A stretch of 34,187 bases of DNA from Eubacteriaceae bacterium. Lineage in GTDB: Bacteria; Bacillota; Clostridia; Eubacteriales; Anaerofustaceae. Below, one piece after another: positions 25,933 through 33,708 of this stretch. The stretch lies in the NCBI GenBank assembly GCA_009782875.1, contig WRIE01000036.1:1-34187 (forward strand), in the 5' to 3' direction. The notes beneath the pieces are model-generated. The model was given only the letters and a program-made list of their open reading frames with translations, was not told the DNA's origin and did not search any database. Positions within the stretch are counted from its first letter, which is position 1, and each line of letters starts with the position of its first letter. The translations under genes were made by a program, and so were the position numbers.

Positions 25933-26315
25933 TGGGGTATTATAGAGCTGCTTTGGCAGCGGCAAATGCTGGAAACCTCACCGGCGCCCTGCGTTTAGCC
26001 CGCCTTTCAATTGCCTTTGGCGAAGAGGCGGAAAACGCGCCGAGGCTCATTGAAATCATCAGCGGCAGAATGGGGGCAAACAGCATGTCCGGTCCGGAGT
26101 GGGGCAAGCTGCGCACCTTGGCAGAAGGACAGAAGTATATGCGGGCTCAATTTGTCAAGCTGCCCGAGTCCGTGGCTGCCTATAATGCGAAAGGCCTCAT
26201 ATATGCCCAGCTAGGTTTTACGAAGGCAGCTATCAAGCAGTTTTGCAAGGCGCTGGCTATGGATACAGGCAACATCCTGGCAAAGCAGGCTCTTGGCGAG
26301 TTGGGATATTTATAG
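25932..26315 (+). CDS. small TPR protein of the Hsp70 operon
   Basis: About 127 residues; ATG 25932 overlaps the stop of the DnaK-like gene, so it is translationally coupled. Two or three TPR-like helix pairs are visible: YYRAALAAANAGNLTGALRL near the start and SVAAYNAKGLIYAQLGFTKA followed by IKQFCKALAMD near the end. TPR modules bind peptides or partner proteins; Hsp70 C-terminal tails are classic ligands, so it could dock on the unusual FRFPF tail. That is inference. The gene is a little more GC-rich than the J-domain gene after it, but codon use is otherwise alike. Confidence 0.7.
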   Translation: MGYYRAALAAANAGNLTGALRLARLSIAFGEEAENAPRLIEIISGRMGANSMSGPEWGKLRTLAEGQKYMRAQFVKLPESVAAYNAKGLIYAQLGFTKAAIKQFCKALAMDTGNILAKQALGELGYL

Positions 26316-26332
26316 AAAAGTAAGGTGCAATC

Positions 26333-27793
26333 GTGAGTTATTATACTGAGCTTGAAATTGAGCACACAGCTACCCAAGATGAAATTAAAAGGGCGTATTT
26401 CAAACTCGCCCGAAAACACACGCCGGATAAAGATCCTGTGGCATTTATGCGCATCAGGCAAGCATATGAGACCCTTTTTGAGACAGGCAAACGCGCTGCA
26501 TATGACGAAGAGCTCTCTCGCGTATTGCATCTGCCTGAGAATGCTGCCAGCTTGATTTTGGAAGCAGAGCGCATGATTGAAAAAAATTTGTATGGCGACA
26601 GCATTTCAATGTTGGAACGCGAATTAAATGCGTTCAAAAAAGATGAAGCTGCATTTGACGCTATCCAATTTGTGCTTGGCAAATCTTATATGGAGTCTGG
26701 AAAAACCGGAAAAGCAGTCAAAATAGCTGAAAAGTTGGCAAAAAAGTATCCAGAGAATGTGGACTATGTCAAATTTGCTGTTACTGCTTGCGATGAACGA
26801 GGCTGGACAAATAAGAGCCAAGAGTATAAATCGATGCTCGATCATTTGAGCCATGGCGACGAGTTGTTCTATATTGATTATATTGATCGAAATCCTACAG
26901 AGATTACTCCAGACAAAATTGGCGAAATGATTGTCGATGTCGAAAAAAATGGAAAGAAAGCCCCGCTGCTGTGTATGGTAGCCTTCAGCCAGCGTTTCCT
27001 GATTAAAGGGCTAGCTAGCATGATCGAAGATATGAGCGGCGCAAGTGGTTTGGACTTTTCCAAGTTGGGCGTTGGCGAGTTGGACAGCGGCAGCCAATGG
27101 AATAAAGTGGAGTTCCTGGCGCAAAAACTTGTGGAGCACACAGTAGGTGTTGAAGCAAGCAAAAAAGGCGAATTGAGGCATTTCTTGGTCAATAGTATTT
27201 TAACCTTGATTCATGCTAGAGAGTCATATTCGCTCCTTCCGTATATTGACACAACGATCCAGAATCTCGGTTTGGAAGACATTTTTGATACTATCCAATA
27301 TAAAATCAACTTATTCTGCTATGAAGCTTTACTGGCAGTGGAGGCCGGGCTTCCGAAAGCGCTTGCTGCAATAGCTGTTTTAAAATACTGTTCTGAATGC
27401 GAATTGTTTGACAAAGACGAGAAACAAGAGTTTCTTGAATCCATGGCTTCCTTTGAGCTTGCGATATTGATGCAGCGGGTATGGTACAAACCACATTTTA
27501 CGCGTTTTAAAAATGACTTCCAAAAAATGTACAAGCAAGTTGCGAAATTTGTCGATTCAACAATTAAATATAGCGACAATAAAGTTTTGGACGAGATAAA
27601 CCGCCGGATGACTAGGCTTATAGGTGTGGACTATTTCTTTACCTTGGATTGGCTTGGCGAAGACGACGATTTCGGTATAGCGCCGGAAACAGATATTGTA
27701 TTTGTCGAGGAGTCTTCTATGCGCCCTGTATCCCGCAATGCGCCATGCCCGTGCGGAAGTGGAAAGAAATATAAACGTTGCTGTGGCAAGTAG
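26333..27793 (+). CDS. degenerate J-domain protein with C-terminal SEC-C motif
   Basis: A 486-residue protein starting at GTG with AAGG upstream. Residues 1-63 are a J domain (SYYTELEIEHTATQDEIKRA ... RIRQAYETLFETGKRAAYDE), but the catalytic HPD is replaced by TPD (Thr30-Pro31-Asp32, His29 before it). The middle, about residues 70-440, is helical with TPR-like repeats near 75-150 (LVLGKSYMESGKTGKAVKIA-type). The last 19 residues are a zinc-binding SEC-C motif, RNAPCPCGSGKKYKRCCGK. HPD is needed to stimulate Hsp70 ATPase in ordinary DnaJ, so this may bind the partner Hsp70 without standard stimulation. SEC-C suggests ribosome, SecB-like or nucleic-acid contacts. It is the last gene of the operon, followed by a strong terminator. 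Confidence 0.85.
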   Translation: MSYYTELEIEHTATQDEIKRAYFKLARKHTPDKDPVAFMRIRQAYETLFETGKRAAYDEELSRVLHLPENAASLILEAERMIEKNLYGDSISMLERELNAFKKDEAAFDAIQFVLGKSYMESGKTGKAVKIAEKLAKKYPENVDYVKFAVTACDERGWTNKSQEYKSMLDHLSHGDELFYIDYIDRNPTEITPDKIGEMIVDVEKNGKKAPLLCMVAFSQRFLIKGLASMIEDMSGASGLDFSKLGVGELDSGSQWNKVEFLAQKLVEHTVGVEASKKGELRHFLVNSILTLIHARESYSLLPYIDTTIQNLGLEDIFDTIQYKINLFCYEALLAVEAGLPKALAAIAVLKYCSECELFDKDEKQEFLESMASFELAILMQRVWYKPHFTRFKNDFQKMYKQVAKFVDSTIKYSDNKVLDEINRRMTRLIGVDYFFTLDWLGEDDDFGIAPETDIVFVEESSMRPVSRNAPCPCGSGKKYKRCCGK

Positions 27794-27852
27794 CATAGCA
27801 ATTTGTGAATAACAACGGGAATGTGGATTATAAATAGCATTTTGACTTGTTG

Positions 27853-27883
27853 ACAGCCTTGATGTGCCAAGGCTGTTTTTTTT
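27853..27883 (+). terminator. rho-independent terminator of the Hsp70 operon and group II intron target
   Basis: ACAGCCTTG (27853-27861) and CAAGGCTGT (27868-27876) form a perfect 9-bp stem with a 6-base loop. Eight T bases follow. The intron begins at the very next base. Confidence 0.9.
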
Positions 27884-28370
27884 GTGTGCCCGGCATGGGC
27901 AACAGCTTGGCGGTGAAAGTCCGCTACAGGCTTTGCAGTGGGAACTGTTAGCCAATGGCAAGGGTGCCCGCCGCGAGGCGGGATCTGAAGGAAGCCGGAG
28001 GCAAAACCCTGGCCCGGCGAACAGAAACTGCATATAAGGCACATTTGGGGCGGGTGAGCCTGCAAAAGAAGGCAAAGCCCAACACTGCACAAACCCCATA
28101 GTGTAAATGCAGCGGGTGGATGGGGGGAAAGCGGTTGCCCTTACCCGGGGAGATCCCAGGGGGCTGTATGGTGCGGAGCAAATTAGTGCAGACCGCCGCG
28201 CCGCCGAATTGAACCGGCGCAAACGGGATAGGATCCCGCATACAGAAGGGGCGCAGTGATGTGTCCTGAACCTGGGAAGTCAGCAGAAGCCATAGTACTT
28301 GGGCGCCGCCCAAGGAAGGGCTGAACGGTCTTAGCCAATTAATCTACAAGTAGGAAGGGAGGCGCACAGA

Positions 28371-29774
28371 ATGCAGAATACTGGGCACAGAAGTGGCTCA
28401 GGCTGCCCGCCAGAGGATAGGATGGAAGCCGAAGGGCTGCCGGGAGCGCAGAGCGCCGACAAGGCGAAAGAAGAGGAAAGAGGCGGTGCAGGCAATAGCC
28501 TTATTGTGCAGGTTGCCAGGAAGTCGAGCTTATTGGCAGCATACAAGAAGGTTCGAGCCAACAGAGGCGCGCCAGGAATCGACGGGATGACCGTCGACGC
28601 AGCGCGCGGCTACTTGAATGAGCATTGGAGGGAAATAGCAGAATCGCTTATAAACGGCACCTATAAGCCCCAGCCTGTGAGGAGGGTAAACATACCAAAG
28701 CCGGATGGCGGCACAAGGGCGCTAGGCATTCCGTGCGTGGTCGACCGCGTGGTCGCCCAGTCGCTAGCCCAAGCGCTAGAGCCGATATTTGAGCCGGGGT
28801 TCTCGGACTCCAGCTATGGCTTCAGACCGGGGCGCAGCGCGCACCAGGCTATCTCCAAAGCAAAAGAGTATGTCCAGGAAGGCTACACGCGCGTAGTCGA
28901 CATCGACCTGGCAAAGTACTTTGACACCATCAACCACGACATACTAATGGATATGGTGATGGACAAGGTTAAAGACAGGAAGGCTATCAAGCTCATAAGG
29001 GCATTCCTGAAAGGCGGCGCAATGGAAGGGGGCTTATTGTCGGAGACTGACGAGGGCTCCCCCCAGGGCTCGCCCCTGTCGCCCATACTTTCGAACGTCT
29101 ATCTAACACGCTTTGACCAATGGCTTGAAGCTAGGGGGCACCGCTTTGTGCGTTACGCAGACGACTGCAACATCTACCTCAAAAGCCAGAGGGCGGCGGA
29201 GAGGGTCATGGCGAACAGCGTAGAGTTCCTTGAAGGAAAGAGGATGAAACTGACCGTGAACAGGGAGAAAAGCCAGATTGGCAGCCCTTTTCGCCTGAAG
29301 TTCCTCGGGTTTTCCATGTACAGGCTCAATGGCAAAGCAGCAATCAGGATCCACGCCAAAACCATCAATAGGCTCAAACAGAAAATCCGCGCCATAACCA
29401 AGCGGAACCGGGGGCGCAGCTTCGATGCCATCGCCGCTGAGCTAAAACAGTATACCGATGGCTGGCTCAACTACTATGGGATAGCAGACAGCCGCTCCGT
29501 GATAGGCATGATCAACAAGTGGATCCGCAGAAGGCTTAGAATGTACATTTGGAAACAGTGGAAAACTGTCAAGAAGCGCCATAAGAGCCTGCTGGCGCTC
29601 GGCGCAACAAAACAGGAAGCATGGAAATGGGCTAACACCAGCAAAAGCTACTGGAGAACTTCCGGCAGCCAGATACTCCAAACAACCATAACCAATGAAA
29701 TCCTGGAAAGAAGGGGCTACTCAGACATGCTCAAGAAGTACGACTCTGTGCACTTAAAATTCCGAACCGCCTAG
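28371..29774 (+). CDS. ltrA: group II intron reverse transcriptase/maturase
   Basis: A 467-residue protein starting at ATG with GGGAGG upstream. RT blocks are in order: NRGAPGIDGMTVDAA, PKPDGGTRALGIPCVVDRVV, SYGFRPGRSAHQAI, VVDIDLAKYFDTINHDIL, GSPQGSPLSPILSNVYLT, RFVRYADDCNIYL (catalytic YADD at about residue 262) and LKFLGFSMY. Domain X (maturase) follows: AAELKQYTDGWLNYYGIAD with RRRLRMYIWKQWK. No C-terminal HNH endonuclease is visible. It assists splicing and copies the intron RNA into new DNA sites. The frame ends inside the intron's domain V, so the last codons also form ribozyme structure. The symbol follows common annotation of the family. Confidence 0.93.
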   Translation: MQNTGHRSGSGCPPEDRMEAEGLPGAQSADKAKEEERGGAGNSLIVQVARKSSLLAAYKKVRANRGAPGIDGMTVDAARGYLNEHWREIAESLINGTYKPQPVRRVNIPKPDGGTRALGIPCVVDRVVAQSLAQALEPIFEPGFSDSSYGFRPGRSAHQAISKAKEYVQEGYTRVVDIDLAKYFDTINHDILMDMVMDKVKDRKAIKLIRAFLKGGAMEGGLLSETDEGSPQGSPLSPILSNVYLTRFDQWLEARGHRFVRYADDCNIYLKSQRAAERVMANSVEFLEGKRMKLTVNREKSQIGSPFRLKFLGFSMYRLNGKAAIRIHAKTINRLKQKIRAITKRNRGRSFDAIAAELKQYTDGWLNYYGIADSRSVIGMINKWIRRRLRMYIWKQWKTVKKRHKSLLALGATKQEAWKWANTSKSYWRTSGSQILQTTITNEILERRGYSDMLKKYDSVHLKFRTA

Positions 29775-29837
29775 TACCGAACGGTATGCTAGGGTGGTGT
29801 GAGAGGACGGGGAAGGCGACTTCCCCTCCTACTCGAT
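29766..29837 (+). ncRNA. group II intron domains V and VI
   Basis: Domain V (29766-29798): ACCGCCTAGTACC pairs with GGTATGCTAGGGTGGT around the GAAC loop, with the usual two-base bulge (TG) and a CGC catalytic triad near the 5' side. Domain VI follows, with a GCGA tetraloop and the likely branch-point A in CCTAC. Confidence 0.75.
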
Positions 29838-30044
29838 TTTTGCATCCGCTGCCAGTTTGTTTCCCATATCGAGCAGGTGGCTCTATAACTAGGTTGATTT
29901 GTTAATAAGGGTGATTTTCCAGAACGGTTTTGCTTCGCTCGCCCAGCCAGCTGTTGGCGATTCGTTATCAGCTGTTTTTGGGCGCACAAGAACAAGGCAA
30001 GCTTGCCCTGCCGTTCCAGCCCACATTCCATCTGCTAAATCCGG

Positions 30045-31688
30045 CTAGTTCAAGAGGCTCTCGACTGAAAAGCCCATCAATGCGAGGAGGGTTGACACAA
30101 AGTTCCTTGTTTTGTCGCTGGACCACGAGAAGCTGCAGCTTCCTGGCCCCTCGCGGATATAGGCGCAGTTGAACGAGTGCTCATAAAACAGCTTGTATGT
30201 CGGGCTTTTCAGCTTCCTGCCGCCCCATCCAACCATCAAATCCTCTCCAGGGCTCTCTTCCTCATGCTTTTCAAGCCCGCGCCTGAGAAGCAGCTGAACT
30301 ATCGCCCTCACCAAAAGCGAAAAGGACAGGACCATCAAAAGGGCCTCTATCCTCCCAGGCGACTCCAAGTAGATGACAGAGGCAAGCTGGGGCTCTTTTA
30401 GCATCCTGAAAGAGTTTTCGACCGCTTGCTGCCCTTTGTATATTTGAAGCAGCTCCTTGCTGCCTATATCCACAGCATTGCTCACAAGCACAAAGCATGA
30501 CTCCCGCTCGATGGAATCCAGGCAAGCAGAATCGCCCCTTTCGATGCCATTGACCTTGACTGTATATTTTTCGGTTGTTGATATGGGGGTTGCCCCGGCT
30601 TTGCGGCGCCCCCTGGCCCATTTCTTAATGACCGTTTTTACAACACTCGCGTCGATCGTGTGCAATTCCGCCGCTTTCATTGCCTTGAAGCGCCCAATCT
30701 CAAGCAGGGCGTCAGCCTCGCACTTGAACTCTTTGCTCTCCATCGCCTTCGCCAGCGGCTTCAAAGCCTCGTCTTTTTTGCCAAGGGCGCGCTGCGCGCC
30801 CTCTGCCTTGCTGGTTGAGTGGAGCACGACCACCCTCATCGGGCGCCCGCAGACTGGCTCTATGAAAGAGGCTGCCTTGTAGGATGTGGCGTTTTTGCTT
30901 TCACTGAGCGGTCCGATGCCCTCCCATGCCCCTCCGGACAAAGCCCTGGAAATGGCCCTGTGCTCTAGCTTGTCGTCAAAGCTGGCGGGGCAGCGCGAAA
31001 CGAACCTTGGTCCGCTTTTCCCCAGTTCTGACACGATGTCCTCAACCATCAGCTTGCTGTCAGCCACATAAATAGCGTCCGCATAATGCCCGCTGCCCTG
31101 CAGCTCGCGCAGGTAGCCCAGCGCCACCCTGTTCCACTCGACATCTGATGTTGCGCCGTCCAAAGAGTCGCATACAATTGGGATCCCATGCTCATTCGTT
31201 ATTTTCCCGATGACAACTTGCTTGCATTTGGGGCGGTTGTCTTTGTTGTAGCCCTGCTCGATTTTCAGTGCGCTAGCGCCTTCTTCCTCCCCAAAACCGT
31301 CGTAGTCGCCATAGAAAGATATGGTCGAGGCGTCTGGCTGCGCCCTTCCGGCCGGTATGTCATAAAGCTGGAAAGCCGAGAAAGCCAGCTGCTGGAAAAT
31401 GGAGTTGGGGCCGCTCTCGCCAATGCGCTCCAACGCCCTACCCAAGCTGAAAGAGCCCAGCGCGCTTGCCGCCCCTTCCTCCAGCAAAAAATCAAGGTCG
31501 TGCCCGGACAGCCTTTCCGGGATCTTTGTGAGCGGCGAGCGCATGTCCGTAAATGTTGACAGGGCGATCGCTTTTGCATGGAGGCCTGGGCTTAGCAGCC
31601 ATCTCGACGGGTCCCATTCAATGGCTTTGTTGACCATATCAACAAAGCCTATCTCGTCAATGATTTTGCTGGCCAAAGCCATCACCAT
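30045..31688 (-). CDS. IS1634-family transposase (DUF4277 type), apparently intact
   Basis: A 547-residue protein with AGAAGGA upstream of the ATG. The N-terminal DUF4277-like region begins ALASKIIDEIGFVDMVNKA and continues LSPGLHAKAIALSTFTDMRS. The DDE catalytic core is visible: PDASTISFYGDYD (first Asp), a YNKDNRPKCKQVVIG block, IYVADSKLMVED (second Asp) and YKGQQAVENSFRMLKEP (Glu). The frame is uninterrupted and the length is normal for the family, so the element may be active. I could not fix its terminal inverted repeats by eye; about 200 bases of noncoding DNA separate it from the intron on one side. It is GC-rich like the intron. Confidence 0.92.
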   Translation of the reverse strand: MVMALASKIIDEIGFVDMVNKAIEWDPSRWLLSPGLHAKAIALSTFTDMRSPLTKIPERLSGHDLDFLLEEGAASALGSFSLGRALERIGESGPNSIFQQLAFSAFQLYDIPAGRAQPDASTISFYGDYDGFGEEEGASALKIEQGYNKDNRPKCKQVVIGKITNEHGIPIVCDSLDGATSDVEWNRVALGYLRELQGSGHYADAIYVADSKLMVEDIVSELGKSGPRFVSRCPASFDDKLEHRAISRALSGGAWEGIGPLSESKNATSYKAASFIEPVCGRPMRVVVLHSTSKAEGAQRALGKKDEALKPLAKAMESKEFKCEADALLEIGRFKAMKAAELHTIDASVVKTVIKKWARGRRKAGATPISTTEKYTVKVNGIERGDSACLDSIERESCFVLVSNAVDIGSKELLQIYKGQQAVENSFRMLKEPQLASVIYLESPGRIEALLMVLSFSLLVRAIVQLLLRRGLEKHEEESPGEDLMVGWGGRKLKSPTYKLFYEHSFNCAYIREGPGSCSFSWSSDKTRNFVSTLLALMGFSVESLLN

Positions 31689-31781
31689 TGGTATTTCCTT
31701 CTTTGCTTCGCGGACCGGCCTGTCTTCACAAGCTCCATTCTTATGGTAATCTAGGAGGAGGGAAAACCCTCTTAAAGGCTG

Positions 31782-32042
31782 CTATTGCCCATAATGGGTT
31801 CGGCACTGTGAAATCTCGATGCCTGCGTTTGTTATGCGGTAAACCAAGCGGTTTTTTTTATCGATGCGCCGGCTCCACCAGCCAGCCAGGTTATGCTTGA
31901 GGGGCTCGGGCTTGCCGATCCCGGCATTGCCGTTCCTGTCAATGTCTTTTATGAGCGAATTAATGCGGGCAACCATTTTTTTGTCCTTGTCCTGCCAATA
32001 CAAATAGTCGTCCCATGCCTCGTCAGACCATGTCTTATTCAT
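31782..32042 (-). CDS. yoeB: YoeB/Txe-family mRNA-cleaving toxin
   Basis: An 86-residue protein, counted from the ATG within GATGAATAA that overlaps the antitoxin stop. A longer frame from 32063 exists, but the short start is chosen because the catalytic residues then fall exactly where E. coli YoeB has them: Glu46 (GIGKPEPLK), Arg65 (NRLVYR), His83 and Tyr84 (CRTHYGQ). YoeB is a ribosome-dependent RNase held inactive by its antitoxin. The N-terminal block KTWSDEAWDDYLYWQ is also typical. It is co-translated with the RelB-like antitoxin just upstream (8-base overlap). Confidence 0.93.
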   Translation of the reverse strand: MNKTWSDEAWDDYLYWQDKDKKMVARINSLIKDIDRNGNAGIGKPEPLKHNLAGWWSRRIDKKNRLVYRITNAGIEISQCRTHYGQ

Positions 32043-32307
32043 CGGCCAGCTCAATGAGGCCATGCTCTGTGCCTAGCCCTGCATCAAGCTGCTCTATGGA
32101 TTTTTGCAGGCGCCTTTGGTTGGCAGGGCTATAAAAGGGGTCTTCGCCCGCCGCAATCTCGAAAGGAATCCTTTGCTCGCGGATGACAGCTTTCACAAAC
32201 AGGCTAAACGCCACTGAGACGTTCAGGCCGACATCCATGCAAAACTCTTCGAAAGCCTTTCTTGAGTCATCGTCAATTTCAAAGCTCATAACAACTTGCT
32301 GTTCCAA
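32035..32307 (-). CDS. RelB/DinJ-family antitoxin
   Basis: About 90 residues. A ribbon-helix-helix N-terminus, VVMSFEIDDDSRKAFEEFC followed by MDVGLNVSVAFSLFVKAV, matches RelB/DinJ (xIRID ... GLxxSxAxxxFxKxVxxxxxIPFE), with RIPFEI after it. The C-terminal half is acidic and would wrap the toxin. TTG 32307 is chosen because AGGAGAG stands nine bases before it; GTG 32316 abuts that site and ATG 32289 is far from it. It represses its own operon in known systems. The usual partner of YoeB is YefM, so RelB with YoeB is a mixed but known pairing. Confidence 0.85.
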   Translation of the reverse strand: MEQQVVMSFEIDDDSRKAFEEFCMDVGLNVSVAFSLFVKAVIREQRIPFEIAAGEDPFYSPANQRRLQKSIEQLDAGLGTEHGLIELADE

Positions 32308-32341
32308 AGCTTTCACCTCTCCTTAATGCGATATATGATCC

Positions 32342-32350
32342 ATTATACCA
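32342..32350 (-). promoter_or_regulatory. extended -10 of the RelB/YoeB operon
   Basis: TGGTATAAT on the minus strand, about 35 bases before the antitoxin start. It is the same nonamer as in the second toxin-antitoxin operon. Confidence 0.6.
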
Positions 32351-33091
32351 AACACGCCGCAAAGCAGGCTATTTTTACTTGCAGCCCTTTGCTATTTTTG
32401 GCATGTGGCAGCGGGCTAGAGTAGCTAGGATTTTGCGCCCTGTGCGCCCCATTTTTTATACAGCGAGGGATTGCATACTGGTTTTTAGCCCCAATGCGGC
32501 GCAGCGGAGGCGATGGGCAGCATGCATTCAGCCTATAAACCGCATTCCTAAGCTATTTCTTATGTCCCCATATAATTCCGTTAAAGCGTTGTTTAATGTA
32601 ATTCCAATTTTTGGAAATAGAATCTATGCGACAGCCAGGCGCCTTTTTATTTTTTACAGGCAGCCCTTTTTGCGCATGCCCTAAATTGGCGCGCAGGGAG
32701 CCTGTAGAGGGCGCAAAAATATTGCGCAGGTAAAAACATGGGCCAAGCCAAAACAGGCCAAATACAGGCATCTACGAGCCGGTTTTAGGCATTGCGCAAG
32801 CCGCGCCTGGCGGGGCTTGCGCAATGCGCCCAAAGGTCTCCCCTCCCGGGGCTGTCTTTTTTTATTTCCATCCAGCGTGCACCCCCTCCCCAGTGCGTCA
32901 GCGGCGTATCCAGCATATACAGGACAGCTTCCATTAATTGGTCCCTTATGCCAGCCAATGCCAGCCAGGCTTAGCGGTTGTTTTCTTTGTGGAAAAAAGG
33001 GCGGCAGTTATTTTAACATTGCCAAATGGCGCTGTAAAATTCGCCTTTTCCATCGCAGCGCCCCCTTGCCAAAATATGCGCCCCGCGCCGC
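32351..33091. repeat. GC-rich intergenic repeats between the toxin-antitoxin modules
   Basis: No gene is supported in these 740 bases. They hold TTTACTTGCAGCCCTTT (32374-32390) and TTTACAGGCAGCCCTTT (32653-32669), and a 14-bp perfect inverted repeat, GCATTGCGCAAGCC (32789-32802) with GGCTTGCGCAATGC (32814-32827), followed by GCCCAAAGG. CTTCCATTAATT occurs near 32929. The same words recur in 33730-34010. Confidence 0.65.
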
Positions 33092-33400
33092 CTAGATTTT
33101 GTTTGGGTAATCCTCCGCCCCAAAAAAGAAGCGGTAGATGTCCACGGCTTTCGCCTCCTCGTCTATTTTGTAGATGAGCACATAGTTCTTGACCGGCGCT
33201 TTGCGGTAGCCTTCCCTGGCAAGCCGCTCGTCATTGCATAGCGCATAAATGTATGGTTTTTTTTCTAGCCTGCCATAGCATTCCTGGACTGCGCCCATAA
33301 AGCTGGAGGCTGCCCCTGGCGCAAAAAGGCTGTGCTTGATATATCCAATGATCCTGCGCAGGTCGCTGTCCGCAAGGCCCGACACCCTCTTTTTATACAT
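33092..33400 (-). CDS. RelE/ParE-family toxin
   Basis: A 102-residue protein from the ATG that overlaps the antitoxin stop by 8 bases; an open frame continues upstream to 33496 but lies within the antitoxin gene. MYKKRVSGLADSDLRRIIGYIKHSL with FMGAVQECYGRLEKKPYIYA, and the C-terminal APVKNYVLIYKIDEEAKAVDIYRFFFGAEDY, match the RelE/ParE superfamily (helix pair, then the NYxxxYxxxxxxxxVxIxRxxxGxxDY strand core). Whether it cuts mRNA or poisons gyrase cannot be told by eye. Confidence 0.88.
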   Translation of the reverse strand: MYKKRVSGLADSDLRRIIGYIKHSLFAPGAASSFMGAVQECYGRLEKKPYIYALCNDERLAREGYRKAPVKNYVLIYKIDEEAKAVDIYRFFFGAEDYPNKI

Positions 33401-33653
33401 CGAACTCCGCGCGTATGGCCCTAAGCGACTCGTCCGCGTCCATAGCCTCCCCTGCGGCAAATTGGGCCTCGGCCGCTTCCAGCCTGGCATACACATCCAG
33501 CATATGCATCCTCTCCTCGTACATTGCGACGCTCATGATAACCATGGCCCCATACCCGTTTCTGGTGATGTAGATGGGCTCTTTCGCTTCTTCGCACATC
33601 TGCGCGATTGCGCTTGTGTTCTTAAGGTCCTTGATTGGTATAATTTTCGGCAT
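33393..33653 (-). CDS. Phd/YefM-family antitoxin
   Basis: An 86-residue protein with AAAGGAGCG at good spacing before the ATG. The N-terminus MPKIIPIKDLKNTSAIAQMC and EPIYITRNGYGAMVIMSVAMYEE form the Phd/YefM DNA-binding fold (IxxxxLRxxxxxxxxxxxxxxxPvxITxxGxxxxVlxs). The C-terminal region is acidic and helical (LEAAEAQFAAGEAMDADES), the toxin-binding part. It overlaps the toxin gene by 8 bases and is preceded by a palindromic operator. Confidence 0.92.
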   Translation of the reverse strand: MPKIIPIKDLKNTSAIAQMCEEAKEPIYITRNGYGAMVIMSVAMYEERMHMLDVYARLEAAEAQFAAGEAMDADESLRAIRAEFDV

Positions 33654-33678
33654 AGCTAGCTCGCTCCTTTATTGTGGT

Positions 33679-33708
33679 TTTAATATGGTATTATTATACC
33701 ATATTAAA
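33679..33708 (-). promoter_or_regulatory. promoter-operator palindrome of the Phd/RelE-type module
   Basis: TTTAATATGGTAT (33679-33691) and ATACCATATTAAA (33696-33708) are perfect 13-base arms around TATT. The extended -10 TGGTATAAT is embedded in it, so antitoxin binding would block RNA polymerase. It lies 26 bases before the antitoxin gene. Confidence 0.85.

Larger units (their letters stand above)
27884..29837 (+). mobile_element. complete group II intron
   Basis: The 5' end GTGTGCCCGGCATGGGC with GGTGAAAGTCC shortly after is typical of bacterial group II introns. About 490 bases of GC-rich structured sequence (domains I-III and the start of IV) precede a full-length maturase gene. The 3' end has a domain V hairpin and a domain VI stem (GGGGAAG-GCGA-CTTCCCC) with CCTACTCGAT closing the intron. 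Insertion directly after a terminator T-run is the habit of class C introns; class is inferred from this site, not proved. All parts look intact, so it may be able to splice and move. The exact 3' boundary is uncertain by one or two bases. Confidence 0.88.

Noticed and set aside
27557-28313. Minus-strand frames of 121-221 codons across the intron 5' region
   Set aside because: They are antisense to ribozyme domains and to the end of the J/SEC-C gene; open frames arise from GC-rich structured RNA sequence.
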